NCBI RefSeq assembly: GCF_010730355.1
Contig: NZ_AP022576.1
Span: 2,232,001-2,296,000 of the forward strand
Length of the DNA: 64,000 nt
Origin: Mycobacterium florentinum
GTDB taxonomy: Bacteria; Actinomycetota; Actinomycetes; Mycobacteriales; Mycobacteriaceae
Direction of reading: 5' to 3'
Shown here: positions 35,558-46,070 of the stretch, piece by piece
How the letters are laid out: each line of letters begins with the position of its first letter
Numbering within the stretch: the stretch's first letter is position 1
Program-made: the position numbers and the translations under genes
Notes under the pieces: model-generated
Told to the model about the DNA's origin: nothing
Databases searched by the model: none
What the model saw: only the letters and a program-made list of their open reading frames with translations

Positions 35558-36307
35558 TCAGACCGTCAGGTATCCGCCGTCGACGGCGATGGTGCTGCCG
35601 GTGATGTACGACGCGGCGTCGGTACACAAGAACAGCGCCGCGCCCGCGCAGTCCTGCGGTGTCCCGGGTCTGCCCAACGGTGTGTGGAAGCCGATCTCGA
35701 CGTCCATGATCTCCGGAACGCCCATGGCGGGGTGCGTCATTCGGGTGTCGATCAGCCCGGGCGCGATGGTGTTGACGCGGATCCCGTCGCCGGCCCACCG
35801 GCGCGAGAGGTTCATCGTCAGAGCGATCAGGCCCATCTTCGAGGAGGCATACCCCGGGACGAACACCGCCGACCGGAAGGCGGACATCGAGACAACGCTG
35901 ACGACGCTGGCGCCGCCGGGTGCATTGCTCGCCTTCAGGCGGTCGTAGCAGCGCATCGTTAACCGCATGGGGCCCAACATGTTCTGCGCCACCGACGCGA
36001 CGTAGCCGTCCGGGTCGTATTCGTCGCCGGCGGGGTACGGACCACCGGCGTTGTTGATCAAGACGTCGAGATCACCGAGTGAGTCCGCCAGCGCGTCGAC
36101 GGCGTCGGGATCTTGGATCTGGCACTGGCGGTAGGTGAATGCGCTCAGGTCGGTTTCGGGATAGTCGGCGGTCGACGCGCGGGTGCCGGTCACCGTGACG
36201 GCGGCGCCCGCCTTGGCGAACTCGGCGGCGATCGCGTTGCCGATGCCGCTGGTTCCGCCGGTCACCAGCACGTTGGCGCCGGTGAAGTCGAACCTGATGG
36301 AGTTCAT
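35558..36307 (-). CDS. Short-chain dehydrogenase/reductase
   Basis: A 249-residue classical SDR: TGGTSGIG (about 17-24), INNAGGPYP, VVSMSAF (catalytic Ser), YASSK and the C-terminal GSTIAVDGGYLTV. ATG 36307 overlaps the metallo-hydrolase stop (ATGA). It should oxidise or reduce a hydroxyl/keto group in the same pathway as its operon partners. The substrate is unknown. Confidence 0.9.
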   Translation of the reverse strand: MNSIRFDFTGANVLVTGGTSGIGNAIAAEFAKAGAAVTVTGTRASTADYPETDLSAFTYRQCQIQDPDAVDALADSLGDLDVLINNAGGPYPAGDEYDPDGYVASVAQNMLGPMRLTMRCYDRLKASNAPGGASVVSVVSMSAFRSAVFVPGYASSKMGLIALTMNLSRRWAGDGIRVNTIAPGLIDTRMTHPAMGVPEIMDVEIGFHTPLGRPGTPQDCAGAALFLCTDAASYITGSTIAVDGGYLTV

Positions 36308-37557
36308 GCGGATCCTTTCGAGGTCCTCAATTCCTTGATGGATTTGGTGAGCCAGGCTTTTTCCCAGAAGTTTTCGGTGTCGGCGAGCAACGACTCGTGC
36401 GCGTCGGCGGCCACCGCGCGCGCCGCCGGGTGCGCGGGTTGGGCGGTGAGAATGAGGTCGGTCAGGTGTATCGCCTGCAGCGGACGTCCGTTGTCGACGT
36501 GGGCGCGGGCCGCCTCGACCAGTGCGTCGGCGCCGGCGGCGTCAACCACATCCCCCGCAACGGAATCCGGTGCCACCCCGTAGAGCTCGGTGGTGGAACG
36601 GTGCCGGAACCATCCGGTGTACATCTCCCAGATGGCGCGCACATTCCAGGCGGTCTTGCCGTAGCCCTCGCCGACGTCGAGTTGCTCGGGCACCGTGACC
36701 TCGCGCATCGCGGCGTGGATGTCGGCGCCGGAATTCATCAGCTCGGCGGTGCGATCGTGCACGGCCTGCATCGCGTCGCGCATCGCGGTGACCTCCTCGG
36801 CGATGCGGTCGGCACCCTCGATCGGGTCGAAGTGGCCGGTGATCAGTCGCAGCGGCCCGTATTCCAGCACGGCGTTCAGCGACTCGATGTAGAGAATCGG
36901 GTCGCGGTACCGGTCGCCGCGGATGGTCATCAGATTCGGCACGTGACCGAAGAGTGGACCGAACAGGTTACCGCTGAACAGGATTCGATCCTCGGGCAGC
37001 CACACGACCAGCGCGTCGGTGGTCTCGCCGCCCGGCGTCCAGGCCAACTCGATCCTGCGTCCGCCGACGGTCAATTCGTGGCGGCGGTCGAACGTCGTGG
37101 TCGGCTCCGGAAACGAGAAGTCGATCGTCGCCGGATCGATGGTCTTGAAGTGCTCGAGCACGGCGTCGGAGAACTTCTGGAAGGCGAACGACGTCTTGGG
37201 CACGCGATAGCCCATCAGCAGATTGTTGTCGTCACGCCAGTACCGGTAGTTGCGGTGCATGATCACGTCGGTGCCGTCGTCGCGCAGGGTGTGCACCCCG
37301 CCCCAATGGTCGGCGTGGCCCTGGGTCACGACGATGGCGCGCGCCGGGCCCGGCACCTCGGCAAAGGCCTTGCGGTGCAACGGGCCCTCGAACACCAGTC
37401 CCGCGTTGACGATGACCCGTCCGTCATCGGTGGCGACCGCGTACGAGTTGGAGACGCCGGGCGACATCCAAATGTCGTCGCCGAGCGGCGTCGCGGGAGT
37501 GTCGGTCGCCGCTGCCAGATCGGCGGCCCCGGGACGCTCCCGATGAATTCCAGCCAT
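36304..37557 (-). CDS. Metallo-beta-lactamase-fold hydrolase (alkylsulfatase-like)
   Basis: A 417-residue protein with an MBL fold at residues about 30-270 and a helical dimerisation region beyond (GKTAWNVRAIWEMYTGWF), resembling the SdsA/BDS1 alkylsulfatase group. The metal motif is TQGHADHWGG at 78-87; the first His of HxHxDH is replaced by Gln/Gly, while the later His and Asp are kept, and ITGHFDP supplies another His. Sulfatase activity is therefore uncertain. It starts the four-gene operon and is divergent from an SDR-TetR pair across 42 bases that hold a dyad. Confidence 0.8.
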   Translation of the reverse strand: MAGIHRERPGAADLAAATDTPATPLGDDIWMSPGVSNSYAVATDDGRVIVNAGLVFEGPLHRKAFAEVPGPARAIVVTQGHADHWGGVHTLRDDGTDVIMHRNYRYWRDDNNLLMGYRVPKTSFAFQKFSDAVLEHFKTIDPATIDFSFPEPTTTFDRRHELTVGGRRIELAWTPGGETTDALVVWLPEDRILFSGNLFGPLFGHVPNLMTIRGDRYRDPILYIESLNAVLEYGPLRLITGHFDPIEGADRIAEEVTAMRDAMQAVHDRTAELMNSGADIHAAMREVTVPEQLDVGEGYGKTAWNVRAIWEMYTGWFRHRSTTELYGVAPDSVAGDVVDAAGADALVEAARAHVDNGRPLQAIHLTDLILTAQPAHPAARAVAADAHESLLADTENFWEKAWLTKSIKELRTSKGSA

Positions 37558-37567
37558 GACTTGCGAT

Positions 37568-37585
37568 CCTCTACAGTTCTAGAGG
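37568..37585. promoter_or_regulatory. Candidate operator for the divergent SDR-TetR pair
   Basis: CCTCTA at 37568-37573 and TAGAGG at 37580-37585 form a perfect 6-base dyad with a 6-base spacer, inside the 42-base gap between two divergent starts. Its position lets one repressor control both operons; the TetR gene at 38373 is the obvious candidate. Confidence 0.55.
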
Positions 37586-37599
37586 TAAAGTCAATATCC

Positions 37600-38370
37600 A
37601 TGGGACTGCGCGGTCTGGCCGAACGGGTAGCGGTGGTGGTCGGCGGCGCCACCGGCATCGGTGCCGCGACGGCTACCCGGCTCGGGGCGGAAGGCTGCCG
37701 GGTCGTCATCGGCGACGTCGCCGCCGCCGCCGCGGAGCAGACCGCCGCCGGCATCGCCGGAGCCGGCGGCACCGCCGTCCACGTTACGTTCGACCTCGCC
37801 GATCCGGCGTCCGTGTCGGCGCTGATCGATTCGGCCACAACAACTTACGGCGGGGTCGACCTGCTGTTCAACGTCGGCGCCGACATGAGCACGATCCGGG
37901 CCGACACCGATATCGTCGATATCGACTTCGACGTGTGGGACCGCGTGATGACCGTCAACCTGCGCGGCTACGTCGCCGCCATGAAATACGCCATCCCGCG
38001 AATGCTCGCCAGTGGGGGCGGCGCGATCGTGAACATGTCCTCGGCGGCAGCGTTCCAGGGCGAGCCCGCGCGACCCGCCTACGCTACGGCGAAGGCCGGA
38101 ATCGGCGCGCTGACCCGCCATGTCGCGTCCCGGTGGGGCAAGGACGGCATCCGCTGCAACGCCGTGGCACCCGGCTTCACCGCGACCGAGTCCATCCGCT
38201 CCGTTCCGCAATGGCCGGACCTGCAGGCCGGCGCGCTGAAGCGCATTCGCGGAACCCGCGTCGGCGCTCCCGAGGACATCGCGGCACTGGTCGCCTTCCT
38301 GCTGTCCGAGGAGGGCGAATGGATCAACGGTCAGGTCGTCAACATCGACGGCGGCACCGTCCTTCGGTGA
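37600..38370 (+). CDS. Short-chain dehydrogenase/reductase
   Basis: A 256-residue SDR from ATG 37600: VVGGATGIGAAT loop, FNVGADMS in place of the usual NNAG, IVNMSSAAAF, YATAKAG and the C-terminal NGQVVNIDGGT. It is the first gene of a two-gene unit with a TetR regulator two bases downstream. The V-G change in the NNAG segment is unusual but also seen in some mycobacterial SDRs. The substrate is unknown, probably shared with the divergent operon. Confidence 0.88.
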   Translation: MGLRGLAERVAVVVGGATGIGAATATRLGAEGCRVVIGDVAAAAAEQTAAGIAGAGGTAVHVTFDLADPASVSALIDSATTTYGGVDLLFNVGADMSTIRADTDIVDIDFDVWDRVMTVNLRGYVAAMKYAIPRMLASGGGAIVNMSSAAAFQGEPARPAYATAKAGIGALTRHVASRWGKDGIRCNAVAPGFTATESIRSVPQWPDLQAGALKRIRGTRVGAPEDIAALVAFLLSEEGEWINGQVVNIDGGTVLR

Positions 38371-38372
38371 CC

Positions 38373-38990
38373 ATGGCAGCCAGCACCCGATCCCGGAAAC
38401 GCAACGGCGACGAACGCCGGCGCCAGCTGTGTGACGCCGCGATCCAGGTGCTGGCCGAGCAGGGATCCCGCGGCCTGACGCATGGGCAGGTCGATCGCTG
38501 CGCCGGAGTGCCGGAGGGCACCACGTCGTACTACTACCGCACCCGGGCGGCGCTGCTGCGCGGCGTCGGCTGGCGGGTCGCCGAAATCGACGTTGCCAAC
38601 CTGCAATCGGTGATCGACGAACCCCCAGACCCGCTCGCACCGTTCGCGCACCTGGCGGAGCTGACCATGATGCAGGCCGATGGGCCCGGACTGATGCTGA
38701 ACCGGGCTCGGCATGAATTGCTACTGGGAGCGGTGCGCGATCCCGGTCTCGCCGAGACGTCACAGACCTTCGTCGCCCAGATGAACGCGATGACCCGCGA
38801 GGCGATCGCCCACCTACAGCCGGGCACCGACGATCCCGAACTTCTCGACGCACAGACGACGGCCGTCACCACGTTCATCGCGGGCGTGTTCACCCGACTG
38901 GCCGGCGGAGACCGCACGATCAGCAACGCCGAACAACTCACCCGGCTGCTGGAGGCCGTCGCCACCGCGGTTTCGCTGCAGCGGGCATAA
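38373..38990 (+). CDS. TetR-family transcriptional regulator
   Basis: A 205-residue regulator. ATG 38373 is used; a GTG two codons upstream overlaps the SDR stop. HTH: RRRQLCDAAIQVLAEQGSRG, then LTHGQVDRCAGVPEGTTSYYYRT. The C-terminal domain is of the PaaR/AcrR-like type (TetR_C). Transcribed with the SDR and lying beside a divergent catabolic operon, it probably represses both from the dyad at 37568-37585. Confidence 0.87.
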   Translation: MAASTRSRKRNGDERRRQLCDAAIQVLAEQGSRGLTHGQVDRCAGVPEGTTSYYYRTRAALLRGVGWRVAEIDVANLQSVIDEPPDPLAPFAHLAELTMMQADGPGLMLNRARHELLLGAVRDPGLAETSQTFVAQMNAMTREAIAHLQPGTDDPELLDAQTTAVTTFIAGVFTRLAGGDRTISNAEQLTRLLEAVATAVSLQRA

Positions 38991-39044
38991 ACATCGCGGC
39001 GAAAAGCCCTATGCGGTCGCCTGACAGGGCCTAACGTGTTGCCC

Positions 39045-39281
39045 ATGAACATGAAGCGACTTTTCGCCGCCGGTGTGCTGGCCTTCGCCGGGTCGATGAC
39101 GGCCGGACTGGGGGTCAGCAACGCCGACACGATTCAGACCGAGGGCAGCTACCCGACGCGGCAGGCCTGTCAGGACGCCGGCCCGGGTGTGAAGGCCTCG
39201 ACACCCGGGGGCTGGAATAACTTCTGGTGCGTTCCGGACCGTAACGCGCAGGGCAACTGGCGCCTGGTTCTCAGCAACTAG
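39045..39281 (+). CDS. Small secreted protein
   Basis: About 78 residues from ATG 39045; GTG 39036 or ATG 39051 are alternatives. A signal peptide is clear: MKRLFAAGVLAFAGSMTAG with cleavage likely after SNA (about residue 28). The mature chain of about 50 residues has two Cys (QACQDAG and NFWCVPD) that could form one disulfide, and several Trp. It resembles small exported mycobacterial proteins of unknown function. Its stop shares CTAG with the convergent dehydrogenase. Confidence 0.75.
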   Translation: MNMKRLFAAGVLAFAGSMTAGLGVSNADTIQTEGSYPTRQACQDAGPGVKASTPGGWNNFWCVPDRNAQGNWRLVLSN

Positions 39282-40144
39282 TACGCATAAAAGCCCTCGC
39301 CGGTTTTGATACCGAGCTTGCCGGCGTCGATTTGGGACTGCAGCAAGTCCCGCACGTGCTTCGGCAGGTGTGGATTCTCTGCGGCGTAGTGGTTTTCGAT
39401 GTCGAGCACGACGTCGAGGCCGACCAGGTCCATCATCTGAAACGGGCCGACCGGCACGCCCAGGGCGAGCTTGAACAGCCCGTCGATGTCCTCGGGGCGG
39501 CCGACGCCCTCGGCAACCACGGCCAGCGACTCGCGCTTGATGGCGGCCCAGACCCGGTTGAAGATGAAACCCATGCTTTCCTTGCGTACTTCGAAGGGAT
39601 GCACGCCGAATTCGGGCAGCACGGCCAGCAGGGTGTCGAGCAGGCCGCGCGCAGTCTCACCATCGGACATCAACTCGACCGCGTTGATATCCGGTGGCAT
39701 GTAGAAGTGCATGTTGCACAAACGTGTTTTGTCCCTGATGTTTTCGGCCATCAGTCGAGATGGGATCGACGACGAGTTGGTCCCGAAAATGGTGCCCGCC
39801 GGCGCCGCTTGGTCGATCTCGCCCCACAGTGGAATCTTGATCTCGAGCTTCTCGGGGACCGACTCGACGGCCAGCCAGGTTCCGTCCAACGCCTCGTCGA
39901 GCGATCCGGTGGTGGTCACGACGCCGACTTCGCCAAATCCGCGGTCGGCCACCAGCTTCGGAAGCGCCTGAGCCACGTACTGCGTGGCTTCGTCACGTTG
40001 TTCTTTGCGCCGCGCGTAGATTCGCACGGTTCCGCCGCGGCTGGCGAGCATCAGGGCGATGCGGCGACCCAAGGTGCCGGCCCCGATCACCGCGACGGGG
40101 CGGTTTTGGATGTCTTCGAATGCGTACGTGTAGGAACCAGTCAC
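39278..40144 (-). CDS. 3-hydroxyacyl-CoA dehydrogenase family protein
   Basis: A 288-residue enzyme from GTG 40144. The NAD loop is VAVIGAGTLGRRIALMLA; conserved Ser in TNSSSIPS, His-containing HFYMPP, and the helical C-terminal domain FNRVWAAIKRES and GVPVGPFQMMDLVGLDV match FadB-type/hydroxybutyryl-CoA dehydrogenases. It oxidises a 3-hydroxyacyl-CoA or a related beta-hydroxyacid. The usual second C-terminal repeat is absent. Not part of an obvious operon. Confidence 0.85.
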   Translation of the reverse strand: MTGSYTYAFEDIQNRPVAVIGAGTLGRRIALMLASRGGTVRIYARRKEQRDEATQYVAQALPKLVADRGFGEVGVVTTTGSLDEALDGTWLAVESVPEKLEIKIPLWGEIDQAAPAGTIFGTNSSSIPSRLMAENIRDKTRLCNMHFYMPPDINAVELMSDGETARGLLDTLLAVLPEFGVHPFEVRKESMGFIFNRVWAAIKRESLAVVAEGVGRPEDIDGLFKLALGVPVGPFQMMDLVGLDVVLDIENHYAAENPHLPKHVRDLLQSQIDAGKLGIKTGEGFYAY

Positions 40145-40389
40145 ATACGCATGCTAAGTCCGCGGCCGCGTGCCGCGATCCGTCGCTCATCGACAAAGAA
40201 TCGCCGAACGTTGTCTCTGATGGACAAGAGCAACGCATTGCACCTCTCAAAACTCTTGCGTCACAGCGCGGCCTGCGTTGCGATCGCCGTGGCCTCTTGT
40301 GTATCTATTGCCCGCCTCTCAGCGACAATCGCGGGTTTCCGGATTACCGAAAACTTGCGCCACAGCGGTTTCAATAGAACAAAGGCGCG
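40145..40389. other. Intergenic region with two similar direct elements
   Basis: This stretch holds no convincing gene. It contains two similar sequences, AAAACTCTTGCGTCACAGCG near 40250 and AAAACTTGCGCCACAGCG near 40350, about 100 bases apart. They may be regulatory sites for the dehydrogenase at 40144 or remnants of a repeat. Confidence 0.35.
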
Positions 40390-41154
40390 CTAGAGCAGCG
40401 TGATCTGTTCGGGCTCCGGCTCGGCGGGCTCGAGCAGTTGGGGCCCGTTATTGCGGATGCTGTTCACCAGCCGCGACACCTCGCGCAGCTCGATGCCGCG
40501 CACATCCGGCACACGTGCAAGCAACTCGGCGTCCAGCGGGGCGTCGGGGTTCAGCCAGGCGTCCCAGTCGCGCTCGGCCAGGATCAACGGCATCCGGTCG
40601 TGGATCGCGGCGAGCTCACCCACGGCGTCGGTGGTGATGATGGTGCAGCTGAGCAGCGGATCGGCCTCCTTGTCGGGTCTCCAGACCGACCACAGGCCGG
40701 CCATGAACAGCGGCTCGCCGTCGTCGCGGTGCATGAAGAACGGCGTCTTGGCGGTCTTCTTGCCCGCGGCGCCGTCCGGGTTGGGCCGCCATTCGTACCA
40801 GCCGTCCATCGGCACCAGGCAACGCTTGCTCTTGGCCGAACCGCGGAAAGCCGGCGACGTGGCCACCTTGTCAGCCCGGGCGTTGATCAGCAGCGGGCCC
40901 TTGGAATCCGGGCCGCCGTCGGGACCGGCCTTGACCCACGGCGGAACCAGTCCCCAGCGCATCAGCCGCACCCGGCGAGTGGGCTCGTCGTCCGGCTCGC
41001 TGTGGCGGGACACCACCGTCGCGACCGTGGTCGTCGGGGCGACGTTGTAATTGGGCTCCGCCGCGCGCTCCGAGGTACCGGTAGCTTCGTCGATCGCCTT
41101 GATCTTCTCGGCCAGCAGGGCCGGATCCGTCGTGACCGCAAACCGTCCACACAT
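40390..41154 (-). CDS. SRAP/HMCES-type DNA-protein crosslink peptidase
   Basis: A 254-residue SOS-response-associated peptidase. The start is ATG 41154 because the family needs MCGRF: Cys 2 becomes N-terminal and forms a thiazolidine crosslink with abasic sites in single-stranded DNA. Other signatures are [32 protein letters not shown] with the active Glu, and the His in IHDRMPLIL. It matches Rv3226c. It is divergent from aroA across 54 bases; no LexA box was seen. Confidence 0.92.
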   Translation of the reverse strand: MCGRFAVTTDPALLAEKIKAIDEATGTSERAAEPNYNVAPTTTVATVVSRHSEPDDEPTRRVRLMRWGLVPPWVKAGPDGGPDSKGPLLINARADKVATSPAFRGSAKSKRCLVPMDGWYEWRPNPDGAAGKKTAKTPFFMHRDDGEPLFMAGLWSVWRPDKEADPLLSCTIITTDAVGELAAIHDRMPLILAERDWDAWLNPDAPLDAELLARVPDVRGIELREVSRLVNSIRNNGPQLLEPAEPEPEQITLL

Positions 41155-41208
41155 GACATCCATGGTGCCCGGTACCCACGACACCCGCCGACACGGCAGG
41201 ATGAACCC

Positions 41209-42510
41209 GTGAGCACCGACCCCTGGACGGCCCCGATCGCGCCGACACCAGTGCACGCGACCGTGACCGTGCCGGGCTCGAAATCGCAGACCAACCGGGC
41301 GCTGGTGCTCGCGGGACTATCGAGCGCGCAGGGCCAGCGTGCCTCGACCATCGGCGGCGCACTGCGCAGCCGCGATACCGACCTGATGATCGGTGCGCTG
41401 ACCGCCCTGGGACTGCGTGTGGACGGGGACGGCACCGAGCTGACGGTCAGCGGCCGGCTCGACCCGGGTCCCAGCGCGCGCGTGGACTGCGGCCTGGCCG
41501 GCACGGTGTTGCGATTCGTTCCGCCGCTGGCGGCGCTGGCCAATACGCCGGTGGAATTCGACGGCGACGACCAGGCCCGGGTCCGTCCGATCGCGCCGTT
41601 GCTGGACGCGCTGCGCGACCTGGGCGTCCCGATCGAGGGCACCGGTCTGCCGTTCCGGGTGCTGGGCAGCGGATCGGTCGCCGGCGGCACGGTGGCCATC
41701 GACGCGTCGGGGTCATCGCAGTTCGTCTCCGGGCTGTTGCTGTGTGGTGCGTCGTTCAGCAACGGCCTGACCGTGCAACACACCGGTTCGTCGTTGCCAT
41801 CGCAGCCCCACATCGCGATGACCATCGTGATGTTGCGGCAGGGTGGCGTCGACGTCGACGACTCGGTGCCCAACCGCTGGCACGTCCGACCCGGCATGGT
41901 CGCGGCGCGGCACTGGGATGTCGAACCCGATCTCACGAACGCGGTTCCGTTCCTTTCTGCGGCCGTGGTCACCGGCGGCACCGTACGCATCACCGGATGG
42001 CCGTCGACCAGCGTGCAGCCCGCCGACGACATCCTGGACGTCTTGGGCAAGCTGAATGCCATTGTCACCCAGACTGATTCATATCTCGAAGTGCAGGGCT
42101 CGGCCGACGGCTACCCGGGCTTTGATGTCGACCTGCGTGCGGTCGGCGAACTGACGCCGTCGGTCGCCGCGCTGGCGGCGCTGGCAACCCCGGGCTCGGT
42201 GTCACGGCTTTCCGGCATCGCTCATTTGCGCGGCCATGAGACGGACCGGCTCGCCGCATTGAGCACCGAGATCAACCGCCTGGGGGGTGACTGCCAGGAG
42301 ACCGCCGACGGCCTGGTAATCACCTCGACGCCACTGCATTCCGGCATCTGGCGCGCCTACGCCGACCACCGGATGGCGATGGCCGGCGCGATCGTCGGGC
42401 TGCGCGTTACCGGAGTACAGATCGACGACATCGGCGCCACCACCAAGACATTGCCGGAGTTCGCCCAGCTGTGGGTGCACATGCTGGCCGACGGGGAGTC
42501 CAGCGTTTGA
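41209..42510 (+). CDS. aroA: EPSP synthase (3-phosphoshikimate 1-carboxyvinyltransferase)
   Basis: A 433-residue enzyme from GTG 41209 (MSTDPWTAP). Signatures: [41 protein letters not shown] and the C-terminal [14 protein letters not shown]. It joins phosphoenolpyruvate to shikimate-3-phosphate in the aromatic amino-acid pathway. It matches Rv3227. Its TGA overlaps the TTG start of rsgA, so the two are coupled. Confidence 0.95.
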   Translation: MSTDPWTAPIAPTPVHATVTVPGSKSQTNRALVLAGLSSAQGQRASTIGGALRSRDTDLMIGALTALGLRVDGDGTELTVSGRLDPGPSARVDCGLAGTVLRFVPPLAALANTPVEFDGDDQARVRPIAPLLDALRDLGVPIEGTGLPFRVLGSGSVAGGTVAIDASGSSQFVSGLLLCGASFSNGLTVQHTGSSLPSQPHIAMTIVMLRQGGVDVDDSVPNRWHVRPGMVAARHWDVEPDLTNAVPFLSAAVVTGGTVRITGWPSTSVQPADDILDVLGKLNAIVTQTDSYLEVQGSADGYPGFDVDLRAVGELTPSVAALAALATPGSVSRLSGIAHLRGHETDRLAALSTEINRLGGDCQETADGLVITSTPLHSGIWRAYADHRMAMAGAIVGLRVTGVQIDDIGATTKTLPEFAQLWVHMLADGESSV

Positions 42511-43499
42511 GGCCGGGCGACTACGACGAATCCGACGTCAAGGTCCGATCCGGCCGGGGTTCACGGCCCCGGACCAAAACCCGTCCCGAGCACGCCGACG
42601 CCGAGGCCGCCATGGTGGTCGGCGTCGACCGCGGCCGGTGGGGATGCGTGCTGGGCGGTCGGCCCGATAGCCGGGTTACCGCCATGCGGGCCCGCGAGCT
42701 GGGCCGTACCCCGATCGTGGTCGGCGACGACGTCGACGTGGTGGGCGATTTATCCGGGCGGCCGGACACTTTGGCCCGCATCGTGCGTCGCGGGCCGCGA
42801 CGCACGGTGTTGCGGCGCACCGCCGATGACACCGACCCCACCGAGCGGGTGGTCGTCGCCAACGCCGACCAACTGCTGATCGTGGTGGCACTTGCCGATC
42901 CGCCGCCGCGCACCGGCCTGGTCGACCGCGCGCTGATCGCCGCCTACGCCGGCGGGTTGACGCCGATCCTGTGCCTGACCAAGACCGACCTCGCCCCGCC
43001 CGAGCCGTTCGCAAAGCAGTTCGCAGACCTGGATTTAACGGTGGTCGCCGCGGGCCGCGACGATCCCCTGCTGGCAGTGGTGGACCTGCTCGCCGGCAAA
43101 ATCACCGTGCTGCTCGGACATTCCGGCGTCGGCAAGTCAACTTTGGTGAATCGGATTGTGCCAGAAGCAGATCGGGCGGTCGGCGAGGTCACCGATATCG
43201 GCAGGGGCCGGCATACCTCGACGCAATCGATCGCACTCCCCCTGGATCCGAGCAAGGTGGGTTCGGGCTGGGTGATCGACACCCCGGGCATCCGCTCGTT
43301 TGGGTTGGCCCACATCCAGCCCGACGACGTGTTATTGGCTTTCTCGGATCTTGCTGAGACCGTGCAGGATTGCCCGCGGGGCTGCGGCCACATGGGACCG
43401 CCGGCCGACCCGGAATGCGCGCTGGACACACTCTCCGGTCCCGCCTTTCGCCGCGTGGAGGCGGCCCGCCGATTGCTCGGAGCGCTCAGGGAGACGTAG
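42507..43499 (+). CDS. rsgA: RsgA, ribosome small-subunit-dependent GTPase
   Basis: A 330-residue circularly permuted GTPase: G4 TKTD comes first, then G1 GHSGVGKST (about 204-212) and G3 DTPG, followed by the zinc knuckle CPRGCGHMG...C. An N-terminal OB-fold region ([12 protein letters not shown] start) contacts the 30S subunit. RsgA acts late in 30S maturation. TTG 42507 overlaps the aroA stop in TTGA; the N-terminus agrees with M. tuberculosis Rv3228, supporting this non-ATG start. Confidence 0.93.
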   Translation: MRPGDYDESDVKVRSGRGSRPRTKTRPEHADAEAAMVVGVDRGRWGCVLGGRPDSRVTAMRARELGRTPIVVGDDVDVVGDLSGRPDTLARIVRRGPRRTVLRRTADDTDPTERVVVANADQLLIVVALADPPPRTGLVDRALIAAYAGGLTPILCLTKTDLAPPEPFAKQFADLDLTVVAAGRDDPLLAVVDLLAGKITVLLGHSGVGKSTLVNRIVPEADRAVGEVTDIGRGRHTSTQSIALPLDPSKVGSGWVIDTPGIRSFGLAHIQPDDVLLAFSDLAETVQDCPRGCGHMGPPADPECALDTLSGPAFRRVEAARRLLGALRET

Positions 43500-43520
43500 C
43501 CTCACCCCCAAGGAGGACCC

Positions 43521-44306
43521 ATGACCGGTGACCAATCCCCATTGGTCTTGCTGCATCCGTTTCTCTTGTCAGGCGACGTGTGGCAGGACGTGTCAGCGCT
43601 GTTGTCGAGCCGGCACCAGGTGTTCACACCCAGCTTGCTCGGTCATCGCGGAGGGCCACAGGTTCGACGCCGTCCCGCCACGATATGGGATGTGATCGAC
43701 GCGGCGCAGGCCTATCTCGACGAGAACGGACTGCAGCGTCCGCACCTGGCCGGAAATTCGCTGGGTGGATTCGTGGCCATCGAACTCGCCCGGCGCGGCC
43801 GGGCATCCACCGTCACGGCATTCTCGCCGGCAGGTTTCTGGTCGACGGGGCACGGGCCGGCGCACGCGCAGGCGGCAAGGAAAATCCGCAGGATCGACAT
43901 AGGGGCTCGGCTCACCGCCCTCGCCGGGCCGGTTGGCCACCTGATGTTCAAGCCGGCAATCGTGCGTCGGCTTTCGCTGCGATTCTTCAACAGCGCCTGC
44001 CACGGCGATCGAGTGGCCGCAGACAAGCTCGTCGAGCTGAATCGGACGGTCGCCGCATGCTCAGTCAGCAAGGAGGTTCTCTCCACCGAAGCTGAGCAAG
44101 TCGCCCCGCTGGATCCACCGCCATGCCCGATTACCCTGGCGTGGTCGGAGAAGGATGCGATCTTCCCCGTCAGTACATTCGGCAAGGTCGCACGTGAGCG
44201 CCTGCCCGGTGCGACGTTCGAGATCCTGCCCGACGTCGGGCACGTTCCCATGTTCGACGATCCCGAATTGGTCGCGCGCACCATTCTCACCGCGACCGGT
44301 GGTTGA
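43521..44306 (+). CDS. Alpha/beta hydrolase
   Basis: A 261-residue alpha/beta hydrolase from ATG 43521 with AGGAGG six bases upstream. LLHPFLLSG oxyanion loop, nucleophile GNSLGG (Ser about 79), Asp in SEKDAIFP and His in VGHVPMFD complete the triad. No signal peptide. It starts the second accessory block, 21 bases after rsgA, and is convergent with a HxlR regulator. The substrate is unknown. Confidence 0.87.
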   Translation: MTGDQSPLVLLHPFLLSGDVWQDVSALLSSRHQVFTPSLLGHRGGPQVRRRPATIWDVIDAAQAYLDENGLQRPHLAGNSLGGFVAIELARRGRASTVTAFSPAGFWSTGHGPAHAQAARKIRRIDIGARLTALAGPVGHLMFKPAIVRRLSLRFFNSACHGDRVAADKLVELNRTVAACSVSKEVLSTEAEQVAPLDPPPCPITLAWSEKDAIFPVSTFGKVARERLPGATFEILPDVGHVPMFDDPELVARTILTATGG

Positions 44307-44314
44307 GCAGCAGG

Positions 44315-44794
44315 TCAGCCGTTGGGCGACTTAGCCAGCCGCATGCCGAGCTCGTCGGACGGCACCAAATGGCCCTCGGCGCACCGAATCTCGACGCTCG
44401 CCTCGGCGCCACAACCCAGATGGGTCAGCCGCAGCTTGTGGCGGCCCGGCAAGTGATGGCGTCCCCACTCGAACAGTGACCAGACCACCGGCATGAAGTC
44501 GATGCCCGCCTCGGTCAGCACGTACTCCTCGCGGCTGCGTTGCCCCGGCTCCCGATACGGCCGGCGCGCCAGCAGCCCGAGGTCGACCAGCTCCGTCAGC
44601 CGCGCCGAGGTGGCCGCCTTGGTGATGCCGACCCGGCGCGCGAAGTCGTCGAACCGGGTGGTGCCGTAGTACGCCTCGCGCATGATCAGCATCGCGGACT
44701 TGGTGCCGACCACCGTCATCGTCTTCTCGATCGCGCACTGACCGACCGCCGACCATTTGTCGCGATCCGCCAGGGCGCCCTGCAGAAATGTCAT
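44315..44794 (-). CDS. HxlR-family winged-helix regulator
   Basis: About 159 residues from ATG 44794, with GGAGG eight bases upstream. The HxlR core is present: CAIEKTMTVVGTKSAMLIMREAYYGTTRFDDFARRVGITKAATSARL read as TRFDDFARRVGITKAATSAR and LTELVDLGLLARRPY. A Cys at CAIE and others at GCGAEA and IRCAEG may be redox-sensitive. It is divergent from the thiolase gene; the dyad in between is probably its operator. Confidence 0.87.
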   Translation of the reverse strand: MTFLQGALADRDKWSAVGQCAIEKTMTVVGTKSAMLIMREAYYGTTRFDDFARRVGITKAATSARLTELVDLGLLARRPYREPGQRSREEYVLTEAGIDFMPVVWSLFEWGRHHLPGRHKLRLTHLGCGAEASVEIRCAEGHLVPSDELGMRLAKSPNG

Positions 44795-44824
44795 GTAGAT
44801 CACCTCCCATCTGGGTTGATTTTA

Positions 44825-44852
44825 GTATACCTAGGCGTTTTGCTAAGTATAT
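44825..44852. promoter_or_regulatory. Candidate HxlR operator / thiolase promoter
   Basis: GTATACCTAG at 44825-44834 and CTAAGTATAT at 44843-44852 match as inverted repeats at 8 of 10 positions. They sit in an AT-rich pocket, unusual for this GC-rich region, between the divergent HxlR regulator and thiolase genes. The AT content also suits a promoter. Confidence 0.55.
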
Positions 44853-44882
44853 CGATTCATACCCAGGTCTCCAGGAGGAGCC

Positions 44883-46070
<1,188 letters not shown>

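Noticed and set aside
36397..37599. A long plus-strand extension of the SDR at 37600
   Set aside because: It is antisense to the metallo-hydrolase gene; the SDR homology begins only at ATG 37600.
40219..40393. A possible 57-residue peptide (MDKSNALHLSKLL...) in the gap before the SRAP gene
   Set aside because: No ribosome binding site, no recognised family, and the frame runs antisense into the SRAP gene.
41155..41208. LexA/SOS box in front of the SRAP peptidase
   Set aside because: No match to the mycobacterial SOS box (TCGAAC-N4-GTTCGA) in the divergent 54-base gap.
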